Positions 1 through 10,245 of a stretch of 64,000 nt of DNA are shown here, piece by piece. The notes beneath the pieces were generated by a model. It searched no databases. It was not told the DNA's origin and saw only the letters and a list, made by a program, of their open reading frames with translations. The stretch spans positions 677,961-741,960 of the forward strand of contig CAUYUJ010017904.1 of assembly GCA_963575745.1 (NCBI GenBank), read 5' to 3'. The position numbers were made by a program, and so were the translations under genes. This DNA comes from Prorocentrum cordatum. Lineage: Eukaryota; Sar; Dinophyceae; Prorocentrales; Prorocentraceae. Position 1 is the first letter of the stretch. Every line of letters begins with the position of its first letter.

Positions 1-48
1 ACCCTCTGGGGTCGACGTCGTGGAAAAATCATGACGTCGGGAGGTCGG
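1..48 (+). mobile_element. Family N element, truncated right end
   Basis: The first 48 bases match the right end of the complete family N copy at 59861-60046: a CTCTGGGG stretch, then GACGTCGTGGAAAAATCATG, then a GACGTCGGG tail. The left part lies outside the window. The assignment rests on this one-sided match. Confidence 0.5.
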
Positions 49-206
49 GGGGGGGCTTCTCGACCCCCACTCCCGCTTCCTTATTGTTATTGAATTCCTT
101 ATTCTTATTATTATTCTTATTCTTATTATTATTTCATTATTGTTCTTATTATGATTATCATTATTATTATTATTCTTATTTGGGGGGGGCTTCTCGACCC
201 CCACTC
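49..206 (+). repeat. TTATT/TTATTC microsatellite between two direct repeats
   Basis: An AT-rich run of TTATT and TTATTC units (about 82-181) lies between two near-identical copies of GGGGGCTTCTCGACCCCCAC, at about 51-72 and 182-206. This is unusual here because most other arrays are GC-rich. Positions 207-690 hold unremarkable GC-rich sequence with no credible exon. Confidence 0.75.
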
Positions 207-689
207 GCCCAGTCATCGCCGCTAGGGGCCTGCCATGGATTTGGTTCCGTCGTTCTCCTGTCAGCACCGTGTCTGACGCGCGCCCCGCCCAGGAACGAGC
301 GGATTTGCTTCCTGGAGCCAATCGCCGCTGCATCGGCGATGTATCGCCGATTCCAGGTCGATGCTTGTTTGCCGCAGCTTGTGCTCCATAGCGCACGCGC
401 TTCAGCTGTCCAACCTTCTTCTTCCCAGCCACACATTTGCCGCTGGGGCTTTGGCCCTCCTTCCCCTTCCCTTGGGTCCGTTGCCGCTCTCCACGGTTCG
501 TTCGGGGCTTACTTCGGGTCTTCCTGGCCCAGTCCTCCATGAGCCAGCGCATACACGCCTGGCGTCCTGAGCTGGTCCCTCGCACATTCCGCGCTGAGGT
601 ACCTCCGAATGGCGAGTGGTTTCTTCTAGGAAAGGACTCCCTCCTCGGATGCTCGTTTTGGGGACCTTCCTGGGAACAACCTGACTGCT

Positions 690-785
690 CTGTTCGACTC
701 AAGGCCGACTCTATCTCGAGTCTCAGTTCGACTCAAACTCGACTCAACATCGGCTCTAGTTCGACTCAAGCCGACGTACTTCAAC
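690..785 (+). repeat. TCGACTCAA minisatellite
   Basis: Degenerate tandem copies of TTCGACTCAA or GCCGACTCTA, nine to twelve bases long. Related TCGACT-rich units recur at 19672-19746 and 44580-44700. Positions 786-986 show nothing recognisable. Confidence 0.7.
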
Positions 786-986
786 GCAGCATCGACGCAT
801 GTGTGCTGCGAGTGGCTCAGGGAAGGCCCTGGGAGGAAAAGGGGGGAGCTCTATGGCGGGGGGCCAGAGGGCGTCGAACCCGGGCCTCGTGGGCCCTGGG
901 CGTGGCCAGGACCTTCTTGTTCATGGGTGCGCTGCCGCGTGCCTCCCAAGTCCGGTGCCCGCCTCGAGTCCGCCTGGGAGATACAG

Positions 987-1135
987 TTAGGTCGGGCCTG
1001 TCCCCCCACAGGGGGAGTTTGGACGAGACATTCAAAATACCTCAAGCATGTGCAAAGCATGTTTGAAAGTAGTCCAAAAATGGTCCCCGGACTATTTTTC
1101 AACTATTCTCGCGTATTCCTCCTGTCCGTCTGCTT
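987..1135 (+). mobile_element. MITE family A, degenerate copy
   Basis: The left end carries TTAGGTCGGGCCTGTCC followed by the inner palindrome CCCCCCACAGGGGG. The interior shares the AGTCC...CCGGACTATT segment with the complete copy at 63556-63730. The right end is eroded to TTCCTCCTGTCCGTCTGC. Positions 1136-1628 contain no recognised feature. Confidence 0.65.
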
Positions 1136-1628
1136 GTGAATTTAGGTGATTTTGCCCTGTGCATGTGCAACTGCGAGCTCGTCTTGCAGGTGCGAACTCG
1201 CCCGCCGACACTGGCGGCCTTGTTCGCAAGTTCGCACCGTTCCGAAGCCCGGCCGCCGCTTCCGCTCCCTGACCGTCGCCTTGGAGCCGCGAACCATAAA
1301 GTGTTCCTCCCGTCGAGGGGCAGGTCCGACTTGACGATACACCTTAGGCGATGCTCAAGAAAACCCAAGTTTTCGGCCAGAGTCTCGATTATTCTTAATG
1401 TTTCAATGTAAATCCCAAGATTTGAATAGACATTCTGGGTTTTTTATTCCAATTCTGAGACTATGAATTTCTTAACCCATGATTTCTTAAGCATTTCGCA
1501 GGGTGTACAGCGGCGGACTCGGCTGGGAAGTCTCCCGGGCGGCGCACAGACAGCCGCCCCCCCCCCCCCGGCAGCCCCAGGGTCGCCGGCCTCGGCATGA
1601 TCTCTCCGAGCAGCGGGGGCCCCCGCGA

Positions 1629-1775
1629 GGGCGCGGAGCTCTTCGCGCTCCGCGGTGGGGCTCTCGTCCTGTCGGGAGGGAGAGAAACACACAGACACAA
1701 TGAATGACAGGGCGCGGAGCTCTTCGCGCTCTGCGGTGGTCAGGAGGGAAAGAAACACACAGACACAATTAATCG
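1629..1775 (+). repeat. 80-bp tandem duplication covering the 5' end of family B
   Basis: GGGCGCGGAGCTCTTCGCGC followed by the start of family B (AGGGAGAGAAACACACAGAC and its variant) occurs twice, about 80 bp apart. The first copy stops shortly after ACACAATGAATG. The second continues into the full element. The duplicated unit therefore joins non-element flank to the element's 5' end. Confidence 0.7.
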
Positions 1776-1907
1776 GCGATTCCCTTGAAAATGTGGAAAA
1801 TATGGGAAGTGGGGGGGAAGACCAAAACCGAGAAAATATGAGAAAACATATAAGGAATTGTTTGATTTGCGTGTGCATTTATTTGAGTGTCCCAGGGCCC
1901 CTTCAGT
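1740..1907 (+). mobile_element. Dispersed repeat family B, copy 1
   Basis: The element starts with CAGGAGGGAAA, then ACACAGACACAATTAATCG. It has an AT-rich middle with repeated AAAATATGGGAA, a G-run with GGAAGAC, then a TTTATTTG stretch, and ends in GGGCCCCTTCAGT. Six further copies keep this order (16579, 32603, 34839, 44080, 60222, 61072). The ends are weakly inverted (ACACACAG against CTGTGTGT-like), so a non-autonomous element is likely, but its class is unknown. Confidence 0.8.
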
Positions 1908-2066
1908 CCTCCTCTTCTCCTCGGGGGGGGCGGCGCGAGAGCGCGAGGTCGTTCGCGCTGCCGCGCAGCGCGAAGTGAGGCGCCCTGAAGTAGCCCAGGG
2001 GGGTCTCGAGAGCCTGGCGCCGCCGGCGAAGCGCCCCAGGGTCGGGGTGCTGGGACCGCCCCGGGC

Positions 2067-2213
2067 TACAGTCGGGGCGCTGAAGAAGGACACACCTTGC
2101 CCAAGGTTGTCCTTGAGTTTTCGTTGAGTTGTCGATGGGAAGTCGAAGGTTCACTTATGAAAAAAGGGGCCTCGTTCCTTATTTAGGGTTCCTTGGGTCA
2201 ACGCCTCGACTGT
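2067..2213 (+). mobile_element. MITE family G (Tc1/mariner-like), copy 1
   Basis: It begins TACAGTCGGGGCGCTGAAG and ends GTCAACGCCTCGACTGTG. The ends are inverted copies (CAGTCGGGGC) and sit on TA or TG, as expected for the TA target duplication of Tc1/mariner elements. The interior shares GAAATCGAAG-like and GGGGCCTCGTTCCTTATTT words with copies at 11790 and 27156. There is no coding capacity. Confidence 0.85.
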
Positions 2214-2432
2214 GCTCGCAAGGAGCCCGTCGAGGCCAGCCATGAATGCTTGGAGGGGCTGGCAGTGCGCAACACGAAGCCTCAGCCGATCGCAGGATGC
2301 GGACTACATCAACCTGCCCACCGCGGTTGTGACGATGTTCCGGGGCTCGCTGATAGGAGACAGCAGCCTGGTTCATTCCATCCCTCGTCCGCGCCCTCGT
2401 CCTCCCAGTGCCTCTGCTCCCTGGCCCTTGCG

Positions 2433-2589
2433 TCAAGTCGGGCACGTCCCTCTACAGGTGGAATGTTCAAAAATAACAAAGAATACTCTGGGGACGATTT
2501 GTTGTATCATTATTGTATCTGTTAAGCATTAGTTGACTATCTGAATTGCTCCCTTGAAAATCCGCCTGTAGGAGGACATGCCTGACTAG
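2433..2589 (+). mobile_element. MITE family A, copy 2
   Basis: The left end is TCAAGTCGGGCACGTCCCTC and the right end is CCTGTAGGAGGACATGCC followed by TGACTAG. The flanking octamers CCCTTGCG and CTCTTGCT agree at six of eight positions, which fits an 8-bp target duplication. The AT-rich interior contains GGGGACGATTT, shared with the copy at 9440. Confidence 0.85.
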
Positions 2590-2599
2590 CTCTTGCTCC

Positions 2600-3104
2600 T
2601 CCATCGCTCCGGCAGTCCTTCGCATCTTGTGGGCAGACGCCTGGCTGCGCAGCTGATTTGACCTCCCCCACTGAAAGGGCCGTGCCGTGCCTTCTGGGGG
2701 GAACAGAAAGAGAGAAAAAGAGAGAGAGATAAACAAACACAACAGCGAGCAAGAGGCGTGAGGCTGCCGCGCCCCCGCGGGCGCAGCGCTGTGCGATCGC
2801 GGTCAGGCCTCGACCTGACTGTGGCCGCACCGGGGGGCGGTGCGAGAGCGAGCGAACGAGCGAGCAAGAGAGCCGCGCTCGCGCCCGCCCTCCCTCGCGC
2901 TCCACTTTTTTCCGTCCCCGTCGGACGGCTCGCCCGAGTGATCCTCTCGATTCCAGAACCAGGCACGGCGCGCTCGGAGCCGTCCGGGGCCAGGCATAGC
3001 GCCCAGCCGTGGATCTGGCGAGCCGACAGGGGGGGAAAAAGTTTGGGTTCCTGGGGTTCGGGAAAGTTTTTTTTGCGTGCTTTGGCCTCCGGGGGCCGAT
3101 TCCG
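2600..3104 (+). other. GC-rich stretch without recognised feature
   Basis: Contains an AGAGA-rich patch near 2707-2730 and GAGCGAGCGAACGAGCGAGC at about 2850-2869. The 302-residue open frame on the minus strand through this interval is rich in Arg, Pro and Ser with no domain-like pattern. I consider it non-coding. Confidence 0.4.
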
Positions 3105-3182
3105 CGCCCGGGGACCGTCGACAACTGATCCGGGCCAAAACAGTGCACCAGATGGACCCCGAAAAGGGGTCCAGGTACAGGT
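3105..3182 (+). repeat. Dispersed repeat Z, copy 1
   Basis: CGGGGACCGTCGACAAC, then TGCACCAGATGGACCC and GGGGTCCAGG, matches a segment at 35390-35470 with the same word order. The length of about 80 bp is set only by the visible similarity. Positions 3183-3640 hold no recognised feature. Confidence 0.55.
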
Positions 3183-3639
3183 TTTGAACTGAGTTGCCTT
3201 CGGCCTCTTGGCCCGTTCTCCTTGGGGCCCAACCAGCTCAGACCCCCTGGCCGCCAAGACACACGGCACGGCGCGCCGTTCGCCCTGCCGACGGAAGAGG
3301 GGCGATCGGAGCACCACGTCGTGCAGCGAAGCACGTGTAGCCCTGCCTTCCAGGCCCGCTCCGACGCCTGCACCCAGCGGGTCCTCTTTACGTGCAATCG
3401 GGCGCTTCGTGGTGGGTCGGGACCACGGGGGGGATGGGCCCCCAACCGCTGGAGGAAGAGGGCGCGAGGGTGGGGGGGAACATGATGAGCAGGAACAGGT
3501 CGGGGAGAAGAGGGACTTGGAGAATAATTGGCAGAATGTGCATCAGAAGTGCCACACTAAATTAGAATGCGCAGGGGCAGTAGTGGCAGTCGTGGGAATG
3601 GGCTTGGAGTTTGAGTAAGAAGGTCACTGCAGTTCTCAT

Positions 3640-3930
3640 CCGCCAGCATGTTGTTGGCATTCGTTGCGTTGCTGGTTGGGGATGAAGCCCCAGGCCCAGC
3701 CGTGGTAGAAATTGTGGCTGTGGGATGGTGTGAGTAAGGGAGGAGGATGAATGGGAGGTGGGGTAACGGTGGGGGAGGTAGATGAGGAAAGAGGGGGGGG
3801 GAAGGATGTGGAGGAGAAACTAGTGGAGGAGAAAGAGGCATAGGAGAGCAGGATGAGGGGGAACAGAGGGGCGGGGGAGGAGGAGGAGGAGGAAGAGGAG
3901 GAGGAGGAGGGGGAGGAGGAAGAGGAGGCC
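3640..3930 (+). repeat. Purine-rich GGA tract
   Basis: Strongly purine-biased plus strand ending in a nearly pure GGA/GAGGAA array at 3865-3930. The reverse strand is an uninterrupted CCT tract. Open frames here encode Glu or Pro/Ser runs and are not credited as genes. Confidence 0.8.
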
Positions 3931-4600
3931 AGGGGCTTTCTTGGGACAGCCTGGGGCTCTCTCTTGAGGCCGTTTTGGGCCGTCCAGGGCTCCTCTTGCG
4001 CCGTCTCGACGGTTTGTCGGAGGCCTCCTGGGCAATTTGGGGCTCCCCTGGGTTGTCTTGGGGCAGTTTAGGGGGCCCCGTGGGAGCCTCTTGGGGCCTC
4101 TTGGGGGTCTCTTGGGGGCCTTTTGGGGCTGAGAGCTCCGAATGTCCGTTCGTGTCTCCCGTCTGGGCACTCTCCTGGACCCGTTTTGAGGGCCTCTTGG
4201 GCCGTCTTGGAGGCGTCTTGGGCCGTCTTGGGGCCCTCTTCGGCCGTTAGGGACCCTCTTGGGGGCCTCTTGGGCCGTCTCGGGGCGATCTTGGGGGCCT
4301 GTTGGGCCGTCTTTGGCGCGACGGGAAGCGGAAGAGGCAAGAACGCCAAAATCTTTCAAACAAGTATGGGACATCCATGAATGTTGTTTCTTGGGGCTCT
4401 CGAGGGAACGCTCCTGGAGGCTTCTTGGGGCGCTTTGCAGCCCTCTTGGGCCGTCTGGAGGCCGTCAAGACGTCTTGGACAGATCGTTCGGCGATTCGGG
4501 GTTCTCTTGGACTGTCTTTGGGGCCTCTTGGGGCACTCTTGGCCCGTCTTTGTGTTGTTTTGGGCCTCTGGGGCTCCCAGGGGGGGCGTCGTATCTGAGC
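3930..4600 (+). repeat. Repeat family D, copy 1 (about 600 bp)
   Basis: Built of degenerate 11-12-mers of the type GGCCTCTTGGGCCGTCTTGG. It also holds three non-repetitive islands in fixed order: GAGAGCTCCGAATGTCCGTT near 4130, a segment around the AAATCTTTCAAAC word near 4350, and GATCGTTCGGCGATTCGGGG near 4483. The same islands recur in order at 5325-5800 and 26025-26612. This is therefore a real repeat unit rather than simple satellite. The minus strand lacks stops because CCCAAGAGGCC units contain none in any frame. Confidence 0.75.
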
Positions 4601-5180
4601 CCCCCCCCCTGGGACCCCTCCCGGACACCCACCTCCCCCGCGGGGGAGGGATCGAAGGGAGGGGGCCTTCGACTCGCTTTCGACGTTGCTCAACTTCGCT
4701 TTCGGCTGCCGCGCTGAGGAAGTCCCTGGGAAAAGGGGGGCTTCGACGAGCCAAGGGAAAGGGTGGAGTTTGGGAAAGGGGACGACAGAGACGACGACCA
4801 ACGAATGACGGAGATGACGACTTGGAAGACTTCAACAAACAAGCCCCTCACACACGCCGACAGGGTCGGCGGATTCCTTCGGTTGAAATTTACATGTTTG
4901 GTACAATGTCTCTCCTTCTGCTTATTGTCGCTTCCTTCTGCTAAAGTTGTCCTTATGTGGATGTTGTCGCTTTGTGTTGTTGATATTCATCTCCTTCTAC
5001 TAATCCCTTCTTCATTCTGCGAAAGTCGTCTTGCTTACGGTTCGGCGTTTCTGCAACATTCTTTATGTGTAATGCTATGTTGGGTGTGAGTATGCTTGCT
5101 AATATGTTCACGTTGGTTTGCTATTCATATTGTAGTGGCCTTCGGCCAGTGCCGCCGATCCGGGTCGCTCGGATACACAT
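4601..5180 (+). other. Unique spacer, AT-richer towards its end
   Basis: After a short C/G-run segment (4590-4650) the sequence becomes AT-richer (4870-5150). It contains two related segments with TCTCCTTCT and TTCTGC words (about 4910-4943 and 4985-5022), suggesting an old short duplication. I see no exon with convincing protein character. Confidence 0.35.
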
Positions 5181-5315
5181 ATTACGCGGACACCTCACGC
5201 ACGCACACGACCAAATGCACATACGGCAGACACACATACAGAGACACACTAGGCGCACGCCAGACACTAGCACGCACAGACACCGTAAACACGCACCACA
5301 CTCAGACACTCGCAC
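5180..5315 (+). repeat. CA-rich degenerate microsatellite
   Basis: Runs of ACACAC, CAGACAC and CGCACGCACA over about 135 bp. Confidence 0.65.
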
Positions 5316-5324
5316 AGGAGCCTG

Positions 5325-5800
5325 TCAGGGGGTCGTGGGGGCTTCTTGGGGTCTTTAGGGGGCCCTCTTGGGGGCTCTTGGGGCCTCCTGGGGGCCTCGT
5401 GGGCTGGAAGGCTAGATTTGTTCCGCTTTTCGTCCCTCTTTTGGGTCCTCTTGGGGCCGTTTTGGGGGCCTCTTGGGCCGTCTTGGGCGGCTCTTGGGCC
5501 GCCTTGGGGCCCTCTTGGGCCGTCTTGGGACTGTCTGGGGGCCTCCTGGGCCGTCTTCGAACGGTCTTGGGGGCCTCTTGGGCCGTCTTGGAGCGTCGGA
5601 AAGCAGAAAATCGCGACAACCCCAAAAACATTGAAAAACACAATGGAAATCAACGATTTTTGCCTCTTGGGGGCCCTCGTGGGAGGCCTCTTGGAGGCAT
5701 CTTCAGACGTCTTGGAAGGCTCTTGGGCCGTCTTGGGGCCATCTTGGGCGTGTTCGGGCGATTTTTCGGGGTCTCGGGACTGTCTTAGACCGTCCTCAGA
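5325..5800 (+). repeat. Repeat family D, copy 2
   Basis: The same GGCCTCTTGGGCCGTCTTGG units as copy 1, with corresponding islands: GGAAGGCTAGATTTGTTCC near 5404, AGCGTCGGAAAGCAGAAAAT near 5591, and TGTTCGGGCGATTTTTCGGG near 5748. It lies 0.7 kb downstream of copy 1 in the same orientation. Confidence 0.75.
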
Positions 5801-6485
5801 GACTTGCGGCCGCGGCCACCCTTTCAGCGCATCCTCGAGATTAGAGCCTTCTGTAAAAGCAGCCCCCCGCGACCGCCGGAAAACTCGTCCCCCCCCCCAC
5901 CCCCACCCCCCCTTCCCCGGCAGAGCCACCCCGGCAACCCCCCCAGAGGCTGAGGCTCAGCCTCGAGGCTGTAGCTGAGACTCCTTGAAACTCACACGCC
6001 GGATCGGCGGACTTGTTGGCTTACTATCGTTGTGCATGTACACCTTCAAATGTGAAATGATTTGGATGTTTCGGCGCTGCCTCAAACAGTCGCACTAAGC
6101 AAAGGTCCAGAGACAGACAACCTCCCTCCCCCCCTTTCGCCCAATGTCGAAAAAGAAAGCGTTAACCGTGCACTTGTATTTGGATTTGCGTACAAACATT
6201 TGCACCCCTGGACACACGCACATACACAGGCAAAGGCAGCGGCAAATGCGTATACACAACTACGCGTGACCGGGTAATCGCCCTTGTCCACTTCAGCACA
6301 CACGCCGTCACGATGGCACTCAATTCTGCAGCTGCTCTTGCCTCGAGGCCTGTCCATGCACACTTGCTCTCGTGCCTGCCCCTCTCGGGGGGAAGCTCCG
6401 CTGGCAGAGCGGCGTCGGGGTCCGTGGGCGTGGTGTCCGGCCCGCCGTGCCTGGGCGCGCGCGTCCTCCTCCCACCCCCTTCTTT
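5801..6485 (+). other. Unique spacer
   Basis: C-run-rich at 5885-5935, then mixed sequence with CACACGCACATACACAG near 6210. No exon or family match recognised. Confidence 0.35.
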
Positions 6486-6490
6486 TGGTG

Positions 6491-6625
6491 TCGCTCGGAC
6501 GTGTGCTCTTCTTCTCGGCGGGGATTCTCAAGAAGCATCCTGCATCAGCCTGAGAGAAAAAACAAAAACAACAAAAAAAACGCACGAAACCGAAGCAAAG
6601 ACACAGGGAGTGGACGTCCGAGCGA
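6491..6625 (+). mobile_element. TIR family W, copy 1
   Basis: The ends are TCGCTCGGACGTGTGCTC and GTGGACGTCCGAGCGA, inverted over TCGCTCGGACGT. The flanking pentamers TGGTG and TGGCG differ at one base. The interior is A-rich (AAAACAAAAACAACAAAA). It matches the copy at 20326-20444 along its length. Confidence 0.8.
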
Positions 6626-6769
6626 TGGCGCGAGCTCCTGCCCCCTGCCGTGCGCTCTCCCCGCGCCCCGGATCCGGTCCTCCCTGCGCCCGTTCCGGGG
6701 CCTCCCTCCGCAGGCGGGGCATTCCCCCCCCCCTCCTGGGAGGCCTCCTCCCCGGCAGAGGAGGGGGGG

Positions 6770-6905
6770 GAGGAGATCGGGGGCGGAAAAGAGGGGGGCG
6801 ATGACTAGGCGGGGGTGGGCCATGATCTTTCCCTAGATTTTATGGCGCCTCCTCTGGTTTCATCACGTCCCTCCTCTCCACCCCTCCTCTGCCCCGGGGC
6901 TTCCT
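6770..6905 (+). repeat. Dispersed repeat family M, copy 1 (partial)
   Basis: Contains CGGGGGCGGAAAAGAGG, GATGACTAGG, TAGATTTTATGGCGCCTC and a CATCACGTCCCTCC segment, in the same order as copies at 14472 and 59410. The downstream part is replaced by C-rich sequence. Confidence 0.7.
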
Positions 6906-7084
6906 CTCTGCGCCGGCGGAAGCCCGTGCGGCTCAGACTTCGAGCTCGGCGACATGATCGTGGAGGCCCACGCCAACCGGCTGATCTGGGGCCAGGCGGC
7001 CCTCCTCGCCCTTCTCTCGTCTCTCGCCCCCCCCCCGCACGGCTCCCGACCAGGGGACGGCCTGGATGGAGTGCCTCGCCCTCG

Positions 7085-7330
7085 CACTCCGCCTCCGTCT
7101 CCGCCTCCTCCTCCTCCTCCGCCTCCTCCTCCTCCTCCTCTTGTATTCCTTCATCTCAGTCCTCCTCGTTCCCCTCGTCATGCGAAATCCTCCTGCTCCT
7201 GGTGCTATTCCTCCTCGTCGATTTGATCCTCCTCCTCCTTCTCCGCCTCCTCCTCCTCCTCCTCCTCCTCCTCCTCCTCTTCCCTCTTCCTCTTCCCTCT
7301 TCCTCCCGCCTCCTCGTCGTCCACCTCCTC
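7085..7330 (+). repeat. CCT array
   Basis: Two blocks of near-perfect CCT separated by about 60 bp of related sequence. Predicted reading frames over this stretch (poly-Pro, Leu or Ser; poly-Arg or Glu on the other strand) are array artefacts. Positions 6906-7084 show no recognised feature. Confidence 0.9.
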
Positions 7331-8028
7331 TCAGGTGGTGTCACACGGGACCCCAGGCACAGGGACTTTCGAGACGGGCGCCATGCCGATGTCTCAAGTT
7401 CGCTCGGCTTCGCCCGCAAGGTGCTCGCATGACGCTTTCACTCGCACTTCGAAGTCTCAAATGCAACGCCGCGGTCTCAGAAGTCCCCGACGCTGGCGTC
7501 ACTTTTTAGGAAACGCATCATCCTCCCACGCTGTTGCACATTTTGAATAAGAGTAAATGTATAAGCGTAAGCTTTCGACGGTCCTCGCGGATTTCTTGGA
7601 TATGCGTTGGGTTTCCTTGGCGGCGCCACCGACGCCGCCCCTATCGCGCTCCGCGCGCCCCTATCGCGCTCCGATCCAGGAAATCCGCGGTGACCTCCGA
7701 GGAAGTATGCTTATGCATCTCTTGTTTTCTGCAACACAATTGCACATTATGAGCGCCATTATCCTTCCTCCTCTCACAGTGTCCAGCCAGTCTCCAACAT
7801 CTGGGACGCCCTCGGTCCTGCAAGATGGTGCTCCCGCTGCAGCGTTGGTCGCATATCTGAATCGCCGTGGGACTCTTGCAACGGAGTCGCGCTCTCGCCT
7901 CAGCACTGAATGTTGCTTGCGTCTCCCCCGCCTACGCTCACGCGTGTTCTCATTGCGTTGCGTCCTCTGTATATGCCTTCTGCATACAAGAATTACAAGA
8001 CCCTGATGTCGGCCGCGCCCAGTCAATG
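7331..8028 (+). other. Unique spacer
   Basis: Mixed sequence with a short perfect direct repeat (CGCGCCCCTATCGCGCTCCG type, near 7640-7672). No convincing exon, TIR or family match. Confidence 0.35.
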
Positions 8029-8170
8029 TTGAGTCGCGCATGGCCCTTTACAGGAGGAACCTTCCAGAGTAGTAAAGAAAAAGTGATGCCACGCTTTTCG
8101 TGCTCTGTTGAGTATGTTTGATGTCGCTTTTCTTCCAGAACCCCCCCGTGGGAGGACATGTCCAACCTAA
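8029..8170 (+). mobile_element. MITE family A, copy 3
   Basis: The left end is TTGAGTCGCGCATGGCCC then TTTACAGGAGGAA. The right end is CCCCCCGTGGGAGGACATG then TCCAACCTAA. It has the same size and an AT-rich middle like other family A copies. Flanking octamers are too diverged to show a target duplication. Confidence 0.7.
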
Positions 8171-8690
8171 CGTTAGTAATGGTGGTCGGCGCGAGCGGCC
8201 CCGAGGCAGCTCTGCTCTCGAAGGGGCGCGCCGCACTGCGCCCACAGCGGTGCTGCACCCCCCCCCTGTTTGTTTTCTCGTCGTGCGCGGCATGCTCCCC
8301 CCTGCCTCTCCTCGTCCCATTCTTTGCCGTTGGCCAGGCATGAAGAACGAGCTTGTGGCGTCGAGTCCTCGTCCTGCTCGTCACGCCTCGCCCCCGAGAT
8401 TGTCCGTGCCCTCTCACGACTCGAGCCAGTCTTGGGCGTCGCTCCCGTCGCGTTCCTTATTTTCTTTCTCCGCCCCCCCCAACATTGGCACGACAGAGCG
8501 GGAGTCACTGCGGCCTCCCATGTGGGTTCGAGCACGCGAATCGTGCAATCCGTTGGTGTTCGGGGCTCTCGTTTCAAATAAGAGTATGTACCAATCGTTA
8601 CAATGGTTCTTTTGTGATCGTATCGGCGTCCTTTGGGGAATCGGACTGTCTTTTAAGCTATTATAGGTCTTCGAGAATCCGTGAGGTTCG
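8171..8690 (+). other. Unique spacer
   Basis: GC-rich, then moderately AT-richer from 8570. No recognised exon or repeat. Confidence 0.35.
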
Positions 8691-8925
8691 AAGTGCGTGA
8701 GGTGTGCGCCGAATTGAAGCCTCCCTGAGCCGTGTTCAGATGCTGGCTGGGCATCTCTGGGGGTCCATGCGACAGGAAGTGAGTGAGGTGTGTGCCGACT
8801 TGAGGCTCCTAGTGGTCGTAGTGGTGTACCAGCCGAGTGCTCCTGTGGGTTCAATGTGGCACGATGTGCGTGAGAGGTGCTTCCGATTGAGGTCCCTTGG
8901 AGCCGTCTCGAGGAGCCATCCAGGC
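8690..8925 (+). repeat. Three tandem copies of an 85-90 bp unit
   Basis: GCGTGAGGTGTGCGCCGA (8695), GAGTGAGGTGTGTGCCGA (8780) and GCGTGAGAGGTGCTTCCGA (8868) each begin a diverged unit of about 86 bp that continues with a TTGAAG, CTTGAG or TTGAGG segment. The unit length is not a multiple of three in all copies, arguing against coding. Positions 8926-9438 hold no recognised feature. Confidence 0.6.
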
Positions 8926-9439
8926 ACCTCTGGCGGTTCACGACGGGCATCATGCGTGCGGGGCGTGCCAAATTGACGTTCGTATGGTTGAAACAGATGG
9001 TAAGGTCAGGTGACCTTGCCAAAGATACCCTTGCATCCGTGCCTCTCTGGTCAGTCCTTGACTACTTTGGATGGCCCGCCGCGCTCAAAAAAGCTTCAGC
9101 ATGGGCGCGCAAAGGGGCCTGCATCCTAACCGCGCATCCCTACGACCAGTTTTGCTTGTAAGACACCCTAGAATCCGACCTAGCAAACAACACATTCTCG
9201 TAAACAGTCACTCCCAAAAACCCTGGACTCCGTCCCCCTGCGTCGTTCTTCGAGCCAGATCGGTCTGTGAGGGCCCCGGGCCCGAACCATGGCGCGGACG
9301 CCCGGCTCGAAAACATGGGGGCGCCAGGACCTCAGTGTGATGGGGGCGCGAGGCCGCCGCAGCTCTGCGCCTCCCGTGAGCCTGGGAGCGCCAGGCCCCC
9401 GCGCCCGTGCGGCGCTCCGGCAGCCGAGGGGCGGCCGAT

Positions 9440-9970
9440 GTAAGTCGCGCCTGCCCCTCTGCAGGGAGGAGATTCAAAAATGGTGAAAACATAGCCTGGG
9501 GACGATTTTTTGGGATTATTTAATCGCTTCGCTCATGCCGCCGGCCCTGGAGCCCTCTTTAGGGCCTCTTGGGGGCCTCTTGGGGACCTCTTGGGAGTCT
9601 CTTGGGGCTCCTTGGCGGCGTTTTGGAGGCCCCCAGGGCCTCTTGGGGGGCTCTTGGGGGTAGTCGATTGCGGCTCCCCCCTCGGAGGCCACGATCCTCG
9701 TGAGGGGTGTCGAAAAATACCCTCCCCTGGAGTGGTCTGGTGGCTTCTCCCGGGCTTCTCTCGGGACCTTGCTGGGGTACTTTTCGTCCGGGGGCCCCCA
9801 GGGGCCGCTCCGCGCGCGCGAACTAGAAATATTGTTAACAAGTTACCGGAGATCTTAGCACGCCTCTGGCCCGTTGGGCCGGCGAATTTCTTCCGCATGT
9901 CTGGAGCATGTTTTGCGTATTTCCCATTCTTCGCTCCAAATCCCCCTGAAGGGGGGCAGGCCAGACCTGA
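9440..9970 (+). mobile_element. MITE family A, copy 4, split by an insertion
   Basis: The left half (9440-9520) starts GTAAGTCGCGCCTGCCC and runs to GGGGACGATTTTTTGGG. The right half (about 9885-9970) resumes with GGAGCATGTTTTGC, as in the copy at 49470, and ends CCTGAAGGGGGGCAGGCC. The 370 bp between begin with family D-type GGCCTCTTGGG units (9550-9660), then a family N-like fragment (TCGAAAAATACCC, TTTTCGTCCGGG). An A element interrupted by other repeats is the simplest reading. Confidence 0.65.
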
Positions 9971-10059
9971 GCGTAGATTGCACCTGCGGGCGCACGTGTC
10001 TCGGTAGGCTCCCGGGGCGCAGTGCGCGGAGGCGTTCCCGGCGACCGCTGCGGACGCCA

Positions 10060-10065
10060 TCTCCA

Positions 10066-10107
<42 letters not shown>

Positions 10108-10245
10108 TTTCAACGCCGTTGTGGTGTTGTGATCACGTCGTCGTCATCGTCGTCGTTCTCTTCTCGTCGTCGTCGTTATCGTCATCGTCGTTGTAGTCGC
10201 CGTTATGCTCGTCGACGTTGTCGTCGTCGTCGTCGCTTACCTCGG
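10060..10245 (+). repeat. CGT trinucleotide array
   Basis: Pure CGT repeats at about 10065-10107, followed by interrupted CGTCGTCAT and CGTTGT units. Predicted Arg-rich and Asp-rich frames are array artefacts. Confidence 0.9.
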
